A stretch of DNA of 64,000 bases from Nodularia sp034931045 (GTDB lineage: Bacteria > Cyanobacteriota > Cyanobacteriia > Cyanobacteriales > Nostocaceae), in assembly GCF_034931045.1 (NCBI RefSeq), contig NZ_JAYGHH010000002.1:186001-250000 (forward strand), written 5' to 3'. Shown piece after piece: positions 46,716 to 56,591 of the stretch; within the stretch, counting starts at the first letter, position 1; every line of letters begins with the position of its first letter. A model generated the notes under the pieces. The model had not been told where the DNA came from and did not search any database. It saw only the letters and a list, made by a program, of their open reading frames with translations. Both the position numbers and the translations under genes were made by a program.

Positions 46716-47315
46716 ATGATGCAAGTTTTACCTATCCAAAGTGATGCTCCCATCAAAGAAAGTCCCTCTCCAGGCAGGCTAATTGTTTTAACTGGCCCCA
46801 GTGGGGTTGGTAAAGGCACTTTAATGCAAGAACTGTTAAAACGTCATCCAGAACTTTACTATTCTGTATCCGTGACGACTCGTTCTGCTCGTCCAGGAGA
46901 AACTAACGGCGAAAATTATTACTTTATTAGCCGCAGTAAGTTTGAACAATTAGTCGCTCAAGGTGAATTCTTGGAGTGGGCAGAATTTGCGGGGAATTAT
47001 TACGGTACTCCCCGTGAAGCTGTGCTTAACCAAATTCAATCAGGCAAGTTAGTGATGCTGGAGATTGAGCTAGAAGGGGCAAGACAAATCCGAGTTTCTT
47101 TCCCTAGTGCTTTCAGCATTTTTATTTTACCGCCCTCCCTGAAGGAATTAGAGAACCGGATACGTGGTCGCGCCCAAGATTCGGAAGAAGCGATCGCTCG
47201 TCGCCTAGACCGCGCCCAAGCAGAAATCCAAGCCGCAGACGAATTTGATGTTCAAATCGTTAATGACGATTTAGAAAACGCTCTCAAAGCCATAGAAGCC
47301 ACTTTATTTGGATAG
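46716..47315 (+). CDS. gmk: Guanylate kinase
   Basis: Gmk converts GMP to GDP with ATP. The 199-aa protein shows the P-loop LTGPSGVGKGTLMQELLKRH, the GMP-binding TTRSARPGETNGENYYF and the lid region RIRGRAQDSEEAIARRL. A TTG at 46692 opens the frame, but ATG 46716 (a tandem ATG pair) is preferred. The 313 bases before it hold loosely inverted GGATTTTAGATTT/CCAAAATCCAAAATC repeats and no gene. Confidence 0.95.
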   Translation: MMQVLPIQSDAPIKESPSPGRLIVLTGPSGVGKGTLMQELLKRHPELYYSVSVTTRSARPGETNGENYYFISRSKFEQLVAQGEFLEWAEFAGNYYGTPREAVLNQIQSGKLVMLEIELEGARQIRVSFPSAFSIFILPPSLKELENRIRGRAQDSEEAIARRLDRAQAEIQAADEFDVQIVNDDLENALKAIEATLFG

Positions 47316-47494
47316 TTGAAAATCTTTAATACTAAGCATTTTTTACACCTATCTCAAAAACGCATAGAAAAAGAGCGCAGATTTTTCTTTGTTTCCTGGC
47401 AATAAAAAATACAACATTAGGCATGGGTAATACTAAAACATCACTAACAATTAGCTATTACCAATGCCCAATGCCTAGTTCTCAAAAAATTAAA

Positions 47495-48016
47495 TTAACC
47501 AAATAGAGATTGAATGAGTCCTAAATTGCTAGTCACGAAATAAGCGACTACTGCGCCGCCAATCCCACCAATTAAGAAAGAGCTGGCAAAATTATTCCAG
47601 CTTTCTTTAGAGTTAAAAGCATCTACTGGTGGGTTAGAAACAGTTACACTAGCAAGTGCTTTGGAGGGGTTGCTATTAGCATACAGAGATAGGCAGGCGG
47701 TGAGAATCACAACCAAACCGATTGCTGCTAGTAACCCAGCTAAATTGGCATTTGTGGCATTACGTAGGGGTCCCAATTTAGCGAAAGGACCAAAGAGTAA
47801 GTAACCATGAGCCATGCCAACTTCTAAGCCACGTCTAGAAGGGTTGAGGCCTTGACGGTAGGCGGGTAAGTTATTGATGAACCACTTCACCAAAGGAGAG
47901 GAATTAATTGGGGTTTCTAAGTTTCCTTGCTGGGGGTCACGTCCTGCTGGAGCAACAACCTCACGATTTCTAGGATCGCTGGGGCGATTTTTCGCTGAAT
48001 TTACTGCTTGCGCCAT
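47495..48016 (-). CDS. psaL: Photosystem I subunit XI
   Basis: PsaL forms the trimer/tetramer interface and carotenoid-binding region of photosystem I. The 173-aa protein has the hallmarks TPINSSPLVKWFINNLPAYR and SRRGLEVGMAHGYLLFGPF and two or three membrane segments. It is downstream of psaF and psaJ on the same strand, a common arrangement in heterocystous cyanobacteria; a short N gap (48233-48258) lies between psaJ and psaL. Confidence 0.98.
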   Translation of the reverse strand: MAQAVNSAKNRPSDPRNREVVAPAGRDPQQGNLETPINSSPLVKWFINNLPAYRQGLNPSRRGLEVGMAHGYLLFGPFAKLGPLRNATNANLAGLLAAIGLVVILTACLSLYANSNPSKALASVTVSNPPVDAFNSKESWNNFASSFLIGGIGGAVVAYFVTSNLGLIQSLFG

Positions 48017-48232
48017 ATTTTGTGTTCGCCTCTAAATTTAGAATGGTGGCATTGTTATATTATTAATAATATTTGTAGCCAAATATGTTTTTTGGCTGGG
48101 AAGTTTAGAAAAATTAATTTACTGGATCTTATTAAACGATGAAACTCGCAAGCTATTTATAGCATTACGAGTTTCATAACCAATATTTCTTGCTAATTTA
48201 AGTGAGACTTTCGCCTAATTTAGATTCAGTCA

Positions 48233-48258
48233 NNNNNNNNNNNNNNNNNNNNNNNNNN
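48233..48258. other. Assembly gap (26 N) between psaJ and psaL
   Basis: Unknown bases in the psaJ-psaL intergenic region. No coding sequence appears to be cut. Confidence 0.99.
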
Positions 48259-48293
48259 TTACACAATATTTAGCATGAAATTCCATTTTCTAC

Positions 48294-48443
48294 TTATGGT
48301 AGTGGGTGGAAAAGCAAGTCTGGAAAAAAGCGGTTAAATTCAATTAAAATCCCGGCTGTAATGGTGAGCCAAATAGTCGCTGCCACTGGAGCCGTAGAAA
48401 GAAATGTGATGAAATAGGACGATTGATCGCCTTTATCTGCCAT
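48294..48443 (-). CDS. psaJ: Photosystem I subunit IX
   Basis: This is a 49-aa gene. The translation begins MADKGDQSSYFITFLSTAPV and continues through one membrane helix (WLTITAGILIEFNRFFPD) to FHPLP, which is the full PsaJ sequence. PsaJ sits beside PsaF at the edge of photosystem I. It lies 40 bp after psaF and precedes psaL, so all three likely share a transcript. Confidence 0.97.
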   Translation of the reverse strand: MADKGDQSSYFITFLSTAPVAATIWLTITAGILIEFNRFFPDLLFHPLP

Positions 48444-48483
48444 GAATTTAGTCTCCAAAACAAAAGATTTTAGTTAGGAAGAA

Positions 48484-48978
48484 TTAACGCGGAGAAACAG
48501 TAATTTCCGAATCTTTAGCAGTTAATTCGCCTGAAAGGAGTTCTTTAATTGCTGCTACAGGCCAAGCAAAGCCTGTGGCGATAATGGGTAGTGCCAAACC
48601 GAGATCGATTTGGATTTCTTTGGCTTCAGTATCAGATTCCTTTTTGATAGCTTGTAGGTAAGCACGGCCTACCCAGCCAATCCAACCAGCAATATACAAA
48701 AAGAGAATGCTGGGAATCAAAAAGTCACCAGCCCGATCTAGGCGACCATCAACAATTAAGTGAGGATAACCTTCTGGTCCACACAGTGCTTGAGAATAAC
48801 GCTCAAACCGCTTTCTCCCTGATTCGGGATCGGCGGTGGTGTTACGGGCATTCTTTGCTAGCTCTTGAAAGGCGGGAGAGTCTTTACAAGGTACTAAGTT
48901 AGCCCCAAGCGCTTGGGCTGGGGGGGCAAAATTAGACCAAAGACAAATCGCTAAAATCAAAGCAAACAATCGTCTCAT
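48484..48978 (-). CDS. psaF: Photosystem I subunit III (plastocyanin/cytochrome c6 docking)
   Basis: This 164-aa protein has a cleavable signal (about 1-23, ending PAQA) and a lumenal region with LVPCKDSPAFQELAKNA and the second Cys in YSQALCGPEGYPHLIVDG, followed by membrane helix FLIPSILFLYIAGWIGWVGR. PsaF helps docking of the soluble electron donor. It is the first gene of psaF-psaJ-psaL on the minus strand; promoter elements should lie in the 177 bp before tsaD. Confidence 0.98.
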   Translation of the reverse strand: MRRLFALILAICLWSNFAPPAQALGANLVPCKDSPAFQELAKNARNTTADPESGRKRFERYSQALCGPEGYPHLIVDGRLDRAGDFLIPSILFLYIAGWIGWVGRAYLQAIKKESDTEAKEIQIDLGLALPIIATGFAWPVAAIKELLSGELTAKDSEITVSPR

Positions 48979-49155
48979 AGATTTGTTTCCTTTTATTACA
49001 AAACAAAAAGTTCTTTGTACAAAACGAAGCGGCTTGTACAGTTCTTTATTTGCATAACTAGCTAGTAATCATACTCTTGGCTGGGAACCGAGTAAAGTTT
49101 AAGTAAATAAAAGTTAAAGCTTCTCCAACAAATCGTTACTTAACACAACCTGACA

Positions 49156-50193
49156 ATGGCAACTGTTTTAGCAATAGAAACCAGCTGCGATGAAACTGCC
49201 GTCGCAATTGTGAATAATCGTCAAGTTTATAGCAGTATCGTAGCTTCCCAAATCGCAGTTCATAGTCAATATGGTGGGGTAGTGCCAGAGGTGGCATCCC
49301 GTCAGCACTTGGAAACGATCAATGAGGCGATCGCACAAGCACTAGAACAAGCCCAACTGAACTGGGAGCAAATCGATGGTATCGCTGCCACCTGCGCCCC
49401 TGGACTCGTAGGAGCGTTGTTGGTAGGGTTAACTGCTGCCAAAACTTTAGCAATGTTACACAACAAACCATTTTTGGGAGTCCATCACCTTGAAGGTCAC
49501 ATTTACGCGACTTATTTGAGTGAACCAACTTTAAATCCCCCATTTCTTAGCTTACTCGTTTCCGGTGGACATACAAGCTTGATTTATGTAAAGGATTGTG
49601 GCGTTTACGAAACTTTAGGTGAAACTCGTGATGATGCGGCAGGTGAAGCTTTTGATAAAGTAGCGCGGTTATTAAAACTAGGTTATCCCGGTGGTCCAGT
49701 CATTGACCAACTAGCACAAACAGGCAATCCCCGCGCCTTTAGTTTGCCAGAAGGGAAAGTTTCTTTACCAGGTGGGGGATATCATCGCTATGACAGCAGT
49801 TTTAGTGGTTTAAAGACGGCCGTACTGCGGTTAGTGCAGCAATTAGAGAAAGATGAAAAACAAGTGCCAGTGACTGATTTAGCCGCTAGCTTTCAGGAAA
49901 CTGTAGCGCGATCGCTGACCAAAAGAGCGATCGCCTGCGCCCTTGATTACAATCTCAACACCATTGCCATAGGTGGAGGGGTAGCAGCTAACAGCAGCCT
50001 GAGAAAAATCTTACAGACAACCGCCGCCGATCATAACCTGCGTGTCCTGTTTCCACCCTTGAAATACTGTACCGATAACGCCGCCATGATTGCTTGCGCC
50101 GCCTCCCATCACCTAACGCTAGGTCATACATCACCCTTAACTTTAGGTGTTGAGTCTAGATTGCCACTCAGCCAAGTGATGAAATTGTATTAA
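49156..50193 (+). CDS. tsaD: tRNA N6-adenosine threonylcarbamoyltransferase
   Basis: TsaD transfers threonylcarbamoyl to A37 of ANN-decoding tRNAs. The 345-aa protein has the ASKHA-type core with IETSCDETAVAIV at the start, metal-binding HLEGHIYATYL (about 109-119) and VSGGHTSLIYV. The partner TsaC/Sua5-type gene lies at 55982. It is divergent from psaF and starts with ATG 49156. Confidence 0.97.
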   Translation: MATVLAIETSCDETAVAIVNNRQVYSSIVASQIAVHSQYGGVVPEVASRQHLETINEAIAQALEQAQLNWEQIDGIAATCAPGLVGALLVGLTAAKTLAMLHNKPFLGVHHLEGHIYATYLSEPTLNPPFLSLLVSGGHTSLIYVKDCGVYETLGETRDDAAGEAFDKVARLLKLGYPGGPVIDQLAQTGNPRAFSLPEGKVSLPGGGYHRYDSSFSGLKTAVLRLVQQLEKDEKQVPVTDLAASFQETVARSLTKRAIACALDYNLNTIAIGGGVAANSSLRKILQTTAADHNLRVLFPPLKYCTDNAAMIACAASHHLTLGHTSPLTLGVESRLPLSQVMKLY

Positions 50194-50328
50194 TTCGTAA
50201 TTCGTAATATTTCCTTCGGAAACGCTACGCGAACGTAATTCGTAGTTGCAGAACAAGTTTACCCTCCTCGTTTGCGGGGAGGAGTTCAGAATGGGGTGCA
50301 GATTTTAAATAAATATTAAAAATTTTAA

Positions 50329-51237
50329 TTAACCATAAACTATTGACCTGATGTGAGAGGCAACAGCATCTGGCTGTTCTAACATTGCCAAGTGACCACA
50401 ATCAGGAATTTCAATTACATTGTCGCCAGTATATTGAAAAAGCCGATGAAAACTAGCTAAATGTCGAACATACTTGGGTTCCATGACTTTATCATCAGTT
50501 CCAGCTAAAAAATAAACTGGCTGTGGCAACTGAGATACTAGTTGAGGTAAACGGTTGACTTCTTCCTCAGTTGTGGAGTCTAATAATGCTCCTAGTGCAG
50601 CTTCTGGGTCAGCCATCACAAAATCAATCACTCGCTGACGCGCCCAATGGCGATCCAACGGACGAGCTACACTGGCTCTGGTAAACAACAAATCAATCAA
50701 AGGTAGTTGAGACAACCAGCGCGGGCGGACTTGTAAAAATCTTTGACCTGCTGAACGAAATTGCTCAAAGGCCTCTTTGAGATAAATACCACCACCTGCG
50801 TTAATACATATAACTCCTTTCACACATTCCGGCATTTGAGCTGCTGCCCAAAGTGCGATTGTGCCTCCCAATGAATGCCCAATCAGCCAAGCGCTAGTAA
50901 TATTCATCTGTTCTAAAAGGGCAGCTAAATCCTGAGCATAAACAGCAGGTGTATAAATAGAATCAAAAGGTAAATTAAACTCATTAATTGAGTTAGGAGT
51001 CAAACTAACATCAGTTTGTGCCTGACTAAAATCTGCTTCTGGCTGGGATTTCGACTCACCGAAACCTCGCAAATCATAAGACAAGCACTGCAAATCAACT
51101 GACAGGCGGGAAATAACAGGTTGCCAATACCCACGACTATTTAGCCAACCGTGGATAAACACTAAAGCATGGGGACAGGAAGTAGGAGCAGTTAGCTCGT
51201 ATGCGTGTGGAACGCCTAAGATTTCAATAGTTGCCAT
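50329..51237 (-). CDS. Alpha/beta-hydrolase
   Basis: This 302-aa alpha/beta-hydrolase has an oxyanion region VFIHGWLNSRGYW, the nucleophile elbow GHSLGG (Ser122), an acid in AGTDDK (about Asp248) and catalytic His282 in DCGHLAMLEQPD. The cap and substrate pocket give no clue to the substrate. It is convergent with tsaD. The short gap before it carries an AATTCGTAATTCG tandem and a GCTACGCGAACG repeat. Confidence 0.88.
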   Translation of the reverse strand: MATIEILGVPHAYELTAPTSCPHALVFIHGWLNSRGYWQPVISRLSVDLQCLSYDLRGFGESKSQPEADFSQAQTDVSLTPNSINEFNLPFDSIYTPAVYAQDLAALLEQMNITSAWLIGHSLGGTIALWAAAQMPECVKGVICINAGGGIYLKEAFEQFRSAGQRFLQVRPRWLSQLPLIDLLFTRASVARPLDRHWARQRVIDFVMADPEAALGALLDSTTEEEVNRLPQLVSQLPQPVYFLAGTDDKVMEPKYVRHLASFHRLFQYTGDNVIEIPDCGHLAMLEQPDAVASHIRSIVYG

Positions 51238-51476
51238 ATTAATATCGTACCGTTAAGAGCGGGTGCGACTAAATACGGAATTAATTTTTGATGTATATTT
51301 ACCAAAAAATTGGGGTTAAAGCCTCGCCTTGAGTACCGTAGGGCATACAAGAACTGGGATCTTAGACCCGAACGCTATCCAACGGGAGATTAGACCTCTA
51401 CTGTTGTAGGTGCCAAGCTATTTGAGTAAGTTGGGTCTGTGAGCGAAGAATCTTCGCCCTTACAAGTACCAGAATG

Positions 51477-52196
51477 TCAATTATTCAACAACCTTAACCT
51501 TACCCCTTCGGCAATTTTGTGTCCCAAATATTCAGGAATCAGACTTTCATTCGGTCCCAACAAGTAAAGAATCAACCTGGTGCGTCCACGCCAAACTAGC
51601 AAATTAGCATTGACTACCAATAAGTCTTCCTGCCAAATGGTGTTCATGACTTTGTAAAATAATCCCGGTTGATTATCGGCTTCAATGACTAGGGCTGGGA
51701 GGTGAAATACTGGATCAACATAAAACTCTGTCTGTACTTGTTCTAGTCCAGTATCTAGATTAAATTCTACCGCCAGCATTTCTTCTACCTCAAATCGCCC
51801 ACCTAAAGCCTCACGAATGGCGCGGCAAACGTTCTCTGCTGTTTTCTCAGTTAAGGATTGACTGCCACGAGATACCAGAAGTTTGATAAAAACCAACATC
51901 GGTGGCCGGATTTGACCATATAAACTTAAACCATGAATAGTTAGCCCATAAGCGGCTAAGACACCAAAAATATCACTGAGTAGAAACGACTGGTTGCGGT
52001 AGGCAAAGTGCAGGGCGCTTTTGCTACCTTCGGACTTTAATTCAATAATGGCACGCTTCGTTTTATAAAGACGGTAGGCTAGCCGCAAATTTTGCAGTTG
52101 AATCTCACTACTAACAAATTGCTCGTAAAACTGGGGAAAGGCTCGGTTAAAGCGCTTTAGGAGTTCGAGTGTTGAAGATTTTAAACCAGAAGCCAT
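51477..52196 (-). CDS. ACT-domain protein (GlnD C-terminus-like)
   Basis: This 239-aa protein has two regions resembling ACT domains: one around SDIFGVLAAYGLTIHGLSLY and one around VIEADNQPGLFYKVMNTIWQ. ACT pairs of this kind are found at the C-terminus of GlnD, and similar cyanobacterial proteins stand alone. The reading frame reaches back to 52259, but the extra 21 residues are encoded by repeat-like DNA (CCGGGGACTAGG type), so ATG 52196 is preferred. The ligand is unknown. Confidence 0.7.
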   Translation of the reverse strand: MASGLKSSTLELLKRFNRAFPQFYEQFVSSEIQLQNLRLAYRLYKTKRAIIELKSEGSKSALHFAYRNQSFLLSDIFGVLAAYGLTIHGLSLYGQIRPPMLVFIKLLVSRGSQSLTEKTAENVCRAIREALGGRFEVEEMLAVEFNLDTGLEQVQTEFYVDPVFHLPALVIEADNQPGLFYKVMNTIWQEDLLVVNANLLVWRGRTRLILYLLGPNESLIPEYLGHKIAEGVRLRLLNN

Positions 52197-52291
52197 CGTT
52201 GGGTGTAGGACTCGCTTGCTTTCATCCAGGGAACCGGGGACTAGGAAACCCCAAAACATAAATCAAATTTTTTGTCTGAGATAATTATGCT

Positions 52292-52329
52292 TGGTGTGGA
52301 GACACGTAGGGTGCAACACACCATTTTTT
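52292..52329 (+). terminator. Terminator-like hairpin between divergent genes
   Basis: TGGTGTG (52292-52298) and CACACCA (52317-52323) form a perfect 7-bp stem followed directly by TTTTTT. No plus-strand gene precedes it, so it could be an attenuator in the leader of the acetyltransferase gene at 52645 or a repeat fragment. The rest of the 448-bp gap shows no gene. Confidence 0.45.
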
Positions 52330-52644
52330 CTTTCCCATATCTTAAAGATAGGGGTTTGCGACTAATTATTCTCTAATCTCTACCTCTAATTCCCAATCTC
52401 ATCTAAATTTAGGTAAACTTTTTCAGTTTTTGGGAATTTTCTGCTAGGCTCCACAACAAAATGCTAAACTTGAAAATGATTGGTGTGAAACACGCCATAA
52501 ACATCTGTTGCCATTGAAAACCCCGAAAACATCTAAAGTAATTTAAGTGAGCGGGATATTTCCGGCTTCAGTTTTGTAAAACGTGAATCAACACTCCTTT
52601 GAAAGTGGAAACCAATTTAGTTATACTACCCGAACCACGTTGGC

Positions 52645-53196
52645 ATGGGTTTTTGGAAAACTTGGTTTAATAGTCCTGATTCTGTAGCGACAAGTAAAAC
52701 AACTTCTTTTGAAGAACGTACAGGGTCTGTTTCCGGCAAATCTACCCCTAATGGCGCTAACGAAGTTTCTCAGAACGAGACTCGCATCGTCTTTAGTACA
52801 GATAGAGATATTGACCTGTATGAACTAGAGGAACTTTGTGATGCAGTTGGTTGGTCGCGTCGTCCTTTAAGAAAAGTAAAGAAAGCCATTGAGCATAGTT
52901 TTCTCGTAGCCTCTATGTGGCAAGTACGAGGAAACCAAAAGCGGCTGATCGGTTTCGCTCGTGCTACCTCAGATCATGCGTTTAATGCGACTATTTGGGA
53001 TGTGGTAGTTCACCCGGACTTTCAAGGTAAAGGACTGGGTAAGGCACTGATGAAATATGTACTCAAAAAACTTAGAAGTGAAGAAATTAGCAATGTTACT
53101 CTCTTTGCTGACCCTCATGTTCTAGATTTTTACCGGGGTATGGGTTTTATGTCAGATCCAGAAGGCATTAAAGGTATGTTCTGGTATCCGCACTAA
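52645..53196 (+). CDS. GNAT-family N-acetyltransferase (SNAT-like)
   Basis: This 183-aa protein has a polar N-terminal extension (about 1-50), then a GNAT domain. Acetyl-CoA-binding residues fit the pattern VVHPDFQGKGLGKALMKYVL, with upstream IGFARATSDHAFNATIWDVV and the C-terminal FYRGMGF. It resembles the cyanobacterial and plastid N-acetyltransferase group (SNAT/GNAT) active on arylalkylamines or lysines; substrate unknown. A shorter paralogue lies at 57812. Confidence 0.88.
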   Translation: MGFWKTWFNSPDSVATSKTTSFEERTGSVSGKSTPNGANEVSQNETRIVFSTDRDIDLYELEELCDAVGWSRRPLRKVKKAIEHSFLVASMWQVRGNQKRLIGFARATSDHAFNATIWDVVVHPDFQGKGLGKALMKYVLKKLRSEEISNVTLFADPHVLDFYRGMGFMSDPEGIKGMFWYPH

Positions 53197-53508
53197 TTTT
53201 CAACACTCAGCATATTGCCACAAATAATCAGCTGTAATGATTAAATATCGATATTTCCGTATTTTCGGAGTATATGAGCTGATTGTTTCGTCAAAGCGAT
53301 TTAGCAGCATAGCCGAAATTTTGACTTTCGAGCATTTGTTTCTGCCTAGACAAAAAATAAAATTAGTTAGTCAAGATATGTGAAACCTGCTATACTAAGA
53401 TTATTGCCGTGGTAAATCAGTGATTGAAACAATCCAACGGTTTTACAGCTAGGGTGTGATTTAATACTAGTCCTTGCCTAGTAAATTGAAACCCCTGCTA
53501 ACGGTATC

Positions 53509-53582
53509 CGGGATGTAGCGCAGCTTGGTAGCGCGCCTGCTTTGGGAGCAGGATGTCGCAGGTTCAAATCCTGTCATCCCGA
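53509..53582 (+). tRNA. tRNA-Pro (anticodon UGG)
   Basis: The 74-nt cloverleaf has acceptor arms CGGGATG and CATCCCG, a D-arm with GCGCAGCTTGGTAGCGC, an anticodon stem CCTGC/GCAGG with loop TTTGGGA giving anticodon TGG, and a T-arm GCAGGTTCAAATCCTGT. CCA is not encoded. The flanking 53197-53508 and 53583-54262 regions are gene-free; a weak hairpin plus T-run lies at about 53735-53763. Confidence 0.97.
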
Positions 53583-54262
53583 TTTAAAGTGCTAAAAAGA
53601 TGCTGGCATTTAAGAAAAACAGCAAAAACGCAGATGATTTTTTCGTAAACCTGTTGATATACCTTTGAGAAGTTTGTCTAGGCTGCAATTAGGTAAAATT
53701 GATACATCACAGCGTAGGTATGCCCCTCTTTGCTTCCACCCTGCGGTGTGGAGTCATTTTTTTGCCAGAACTTAAACTATTACATCTGCTGCGGATGGAA
53801 CTATTAGTTCTGCAATATCGTCATCTAAGGTTAACAAAGCCAATAAAATTGTATTAATTAGATCAAATCTATAGAAAAGTATTTGCTATTTAAGAGCAAA
53901 ATAACAATCTTTACAGTGTTTCCGGCTATTAGGCAATACAGTTTTTCTCTTTCTCCCTCTCCTATCATAGCTTTCAGTCTTGAGAATACACCTCATAGCT
54001 GCTGGAAGTGCTGTAACACTATTTTGCAGTGGATAGCAAGCTAAAATCAAGAGAAACATACCACATTGAGCGATCGCACTACCAGAAAAATGTGACAGCA
54101 GGATGCTAAAACAGCGCTGTTGGAGAATTAATTGTTAATATTGAAGCGCAAAAATAAATTTTTCACATTTTAAAGGTATTGCTATATAACTAAAACTAGT
54201 TAGTGTGGTGCTAATCTAACAATTCGTCTAACTTAATTTAATTATTGATGCGAGGAGCAATC

Positions 54263-55054
54263 ATGAAAGCACTAGTTCGCTGGGGAGCAACATTAGGCCT
54301 AGTTGGAAGTACTTTACTGGGATCAGTTTTTGTCGGCAATTTCCCAGTGCTGGCTTTGTCAGAACAGCAAATCAAAGAAAAATTGGATTCAGTTCCTGTA
54401 TATCTGATTACTAATGAAAAAGGTTTACCATTAAGCCGTCCCTTACCAGATACTCAAAAACCAGGTGGTTCGGTCACGGGCGTTTATATGAGTCGCCAGG
54501 AAGCTCAAAGTTTTATTAAGCAACTACAGAGTGTCCCAGGCCAAGACCCAAAAATGCAACAGATGGTGAAAAGCCTACAAGTAACAGCAGTGCCTTTAGG
54601 CGTTATTTATGAGCAGTTACAACAAAGTAAAAACCAGTCAGAACGCCTTCTCTTTGCCTTTAAACCTGTCGAACAGGAAATCAAGGGGGCAATGGAATTA
54701 TTGCGCCAAAGTGGTCAACAAGTAAATCAGTTTACCAGTGTACCTGTTTTTGCTGTCAGATTTTCACCAGAGCAGGGTTATGTCCCAATTCAACTAACAT
54801 CTGACAATGAGCAATTGATTCCTTTGTTTTTAAGTAAGAAAGATGCACAAGGCTTGTTAACCAAAGTCAAGCCTCAGTTTCCGAAAGCGGATATTCAGGT
54901 AATAGACATAGACGGGGTAATTAAAACACTACAGGATAAAAATGATGCTTGGTTAAACCAAGTGGTTTTAGTTCCATCCCAAGAATCTAGAGAATATATC
55001 AAGACTTTACCGACAGAAAACGCGCCCAACACTGCACCAGCAAGACCACGTTAA
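54263..55054 (+). CDS. tic22: Tic22-like periplasmic protein
   Basis: This 263-aa protein has an N-terminal signal (about 1-30, ending VLA), and a Tic22 fold with two repeated halves: VPVYLITNEKGLPL and VPVFAVRFSPEQGYVP, each followed by a region with GVYMSRQEAQSFIKQL or PLFLSKKDAQGLL. Cyanobacterial Tic22 (alr0114 in Anabaena, from memory) is a periplasmic/thylakoid chaperone needed for outer-membrane integrity. Start ATG 54263 is set by GAGGAG at 54252-54257. prmC follows 3 bp downstream, so the two form an operon. Confidence 0.9.
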   Translation: MKALVRWGATLGLVGSTLLGSVFVGNFPVLALSEQQIKEKLDSVPVYLITNEKGLPLSRPLPDTQKPGGSVTGVYMSRQEAQSFIKQLQSVPGQDPKMQQMVKSLQVTAVPLGVIYEQLQQSKNQSERLLFAFKPVEQEIKGAMELLRQSGQQVNQFTSVPVFAVRFSPEQGYVPIQLTSDNEQLIPLFLSKKDAQGLLTKVKPQFPKADIQVIDIDGVIKTLQDKNDAWLNQVVLVPSQESREYIKTLPTENAPNTAPARPR

Positions 55055-55057
55055 GGA

Positions 55058-55972
55058 ATGGCAAAAAAACAGCTACAGGTAGTTTCCGGTTTACAGCTTT
55101 GGCGGTGGCGTAATCAAGCGATCGCTGATGCGATCGCATATAATATTTCACCTGTGGAGGTAGATTGGTTACTTCTAGAAGTAGCTGGGTTAGACCGTTT
55201 ATCACTGCGTTTAGAATCTTTTAAAGAGCAGCCTGAAATTCAGATGGCGTTAACTTTAGAGGATTTAGAACAGTTGTGGCAAAGGCGATTAAATGAACGC
55301 TTACCAGTACAGTACATTGCTGGAGTTACGCCTTGGCGAAAGTTTAAAATTGCCGTGTCAAATGCGGTTTTAATTCCCAGACCAGAAACTGAGTCTTTAA
55401 TTGATCTAGCTGTGGCTGCTGCTACTCATCGTGGCGCAGCCCCCTTCCTCAATTCAGGACATTGGGCTGATTTGGGTACTGGTAGCGGTGCGATCGCCTT
55501 GGGTTTAGCAGATACTTTCCCAAAAGCGACAATTCACGCCGTTGATTACAGCCTAGAAGCTTTAAAAATTGCCCGTGACAATGCTCATAATTTAAGTTTT
55601 GACAACCAGATCAAATTTCACCAAGGTTCCTGGTGGGAGCCGCTATCAGCCCTCAAAGGAGAGTTCAGTGGTATGGTGTCTAACCCGCCTTATATTCCCA
55701 CCAATACTGTGGCTACCCTGCAACCAGAAGTAGTGAAGCATGAACCACATCTAGCCTTAGATGGTGGACTTGATGGCTTGGATTGTATTCGCCAGTTAAT
55801 AGAAATATCTCCTTCCTATTTGCGTCCTGGTGGTGTGTGGCTAATTGAAATGATGGCGGGACAAGGGGATATTGTGCAAACACTTTTACAAAAGCAAGGT
55901 AGCTACTGTAATATTCAAATTCATGCGGATTTGGCTGGAATTGACCGCTTTGCGGTAGCTTATCGAAAATAA
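55058..55972 (+). CDS. prmC: Peptide chain release factor N5-glutamine methyltransferase
   Basis: PrmC methylates the Gln of the GGQ motif in release factors. The 304-aa protein has an N-terminal helical domain and a Rossmann methyltransferase domain: IPRPETESLIDL, DLGTGSGAIALGLA for SAM, and the catalytic SNPPYIP (N209). The gene follows tic22 with a 3-bp gap and is 9 bp before the TsaC/Sua5-type gene, a common neighbour. Confidence 0.96.
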   Translation: MAKKQLQVVSGLQLWRWRNQAIADAIAYNISPVEVDWLLLEVAGLDRLSLRLESFKEQPEIQMALTLEDLEQLWQRRLNERLPVQYIAGVTPWRKFKIAVSNAVLIPRPETESLIDLAVAAATHRGAAPFLNSGHWADLGTGSGAIALGLADTFPKATIHAVDYSLEALKIARDNAHNLSFDNQIKFHQGSWWEPLSALKGEFSGMVSNPPYIPTNTVATLQPEVVKHEPHLALDGGLDGLDCIRQLIEISPSYLRPGGVWLIEMMAGQGDIVQTLLQKQGSYCNIQIHADLAGIDRFAVAYRK

Positions 55973-55981
55973 CCTTTACAA

Positions 55982-56572
55982 ATGACTCAAGTTTCTTTAG
56001 TTGATTTGATCGCTGGCGCACGCGCTGGTTTATTAGTTAGTTTCCCTACGGATACCGTCCCTGCACTCGCAGCCCTACCAGAAAAAGCATCATTAATTTT
56101 TGAAGCTAAACAACGTAGTCAAGATAAACCGCTAATTTTGATGGGGGCGAGTGCCGAGGATTTATGGCCTTATGTTCAAGGTAATGAAAACGAGTTACAA
56201 ATTTGGCAAGAGTTAGCAAATAGACATTGGCCGGGAGCGTTGACATTAGTATTACCAGCCAGTGATAAAATCCCAAAACAGATGAATCCCACTGATCCTA
56301 CAACCATTGGAATTCGAGTGCCTCAAAGTGCGATCGCGCAAGCTATTTTGACACAAACAGGCCCTCTTGCCACCACTAGCGCCAATTTTTCAGGTCAACA
56401 GCCTTTACAAAAGTTAGCAGAAATTGCCGAGCAATTTCCTCAAGTTATAACTCTGGAAGCAACAGAATTTAACGGCGAAATTTCGGGAGTTGGTGTACCT
56501 TCCACTGTGAGCAAATGGACAGGTAAAAACTGGGAAATCTTGCGCCAAGGTACAGTTAAATTAATTTTTTAG
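55982..56572 (+). CDS. tsaC: L-threonylcarbamoyladenylate synthase (TsaC/Sua5/YciO type)
   Basis: This 196-aa YrdC-domain protein has the core VSFPTDTVPALAALPEKASL, KQRSQDKPLILMG and HWPGALTLVLPA, with TTIGIRVP and TTSANFSGQQPL. It makes threonylcarbamoyl-AMP for tRNA t6A; the acceptor enzyme TsaD is encoded at 49156. No Sua5 C-terminal domain is present, so it is a short TsaC-type protein. A YciO-like role cannot be excluded. Confidence 0.9.
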   Translation: MTQVSLVDLIAGARAGLLVSFPTDTVPALAALPEKASLIFEAKQRSQDKPLILMGASAEDLWPYVQGNENELQIWQELANRHWPGALTLVLPASDKIPKQMNPTDPTTIGIRVPQSAIAQAILTQTGPLATTSANFSGQQPLQKLAEIAEQFPQVITLEATEFNGEISGVGVPSTVSKWTGKNWEILRQGTVKLIF

Positions 56573-56591
56573 CAGATTAAGAAGATATAAA

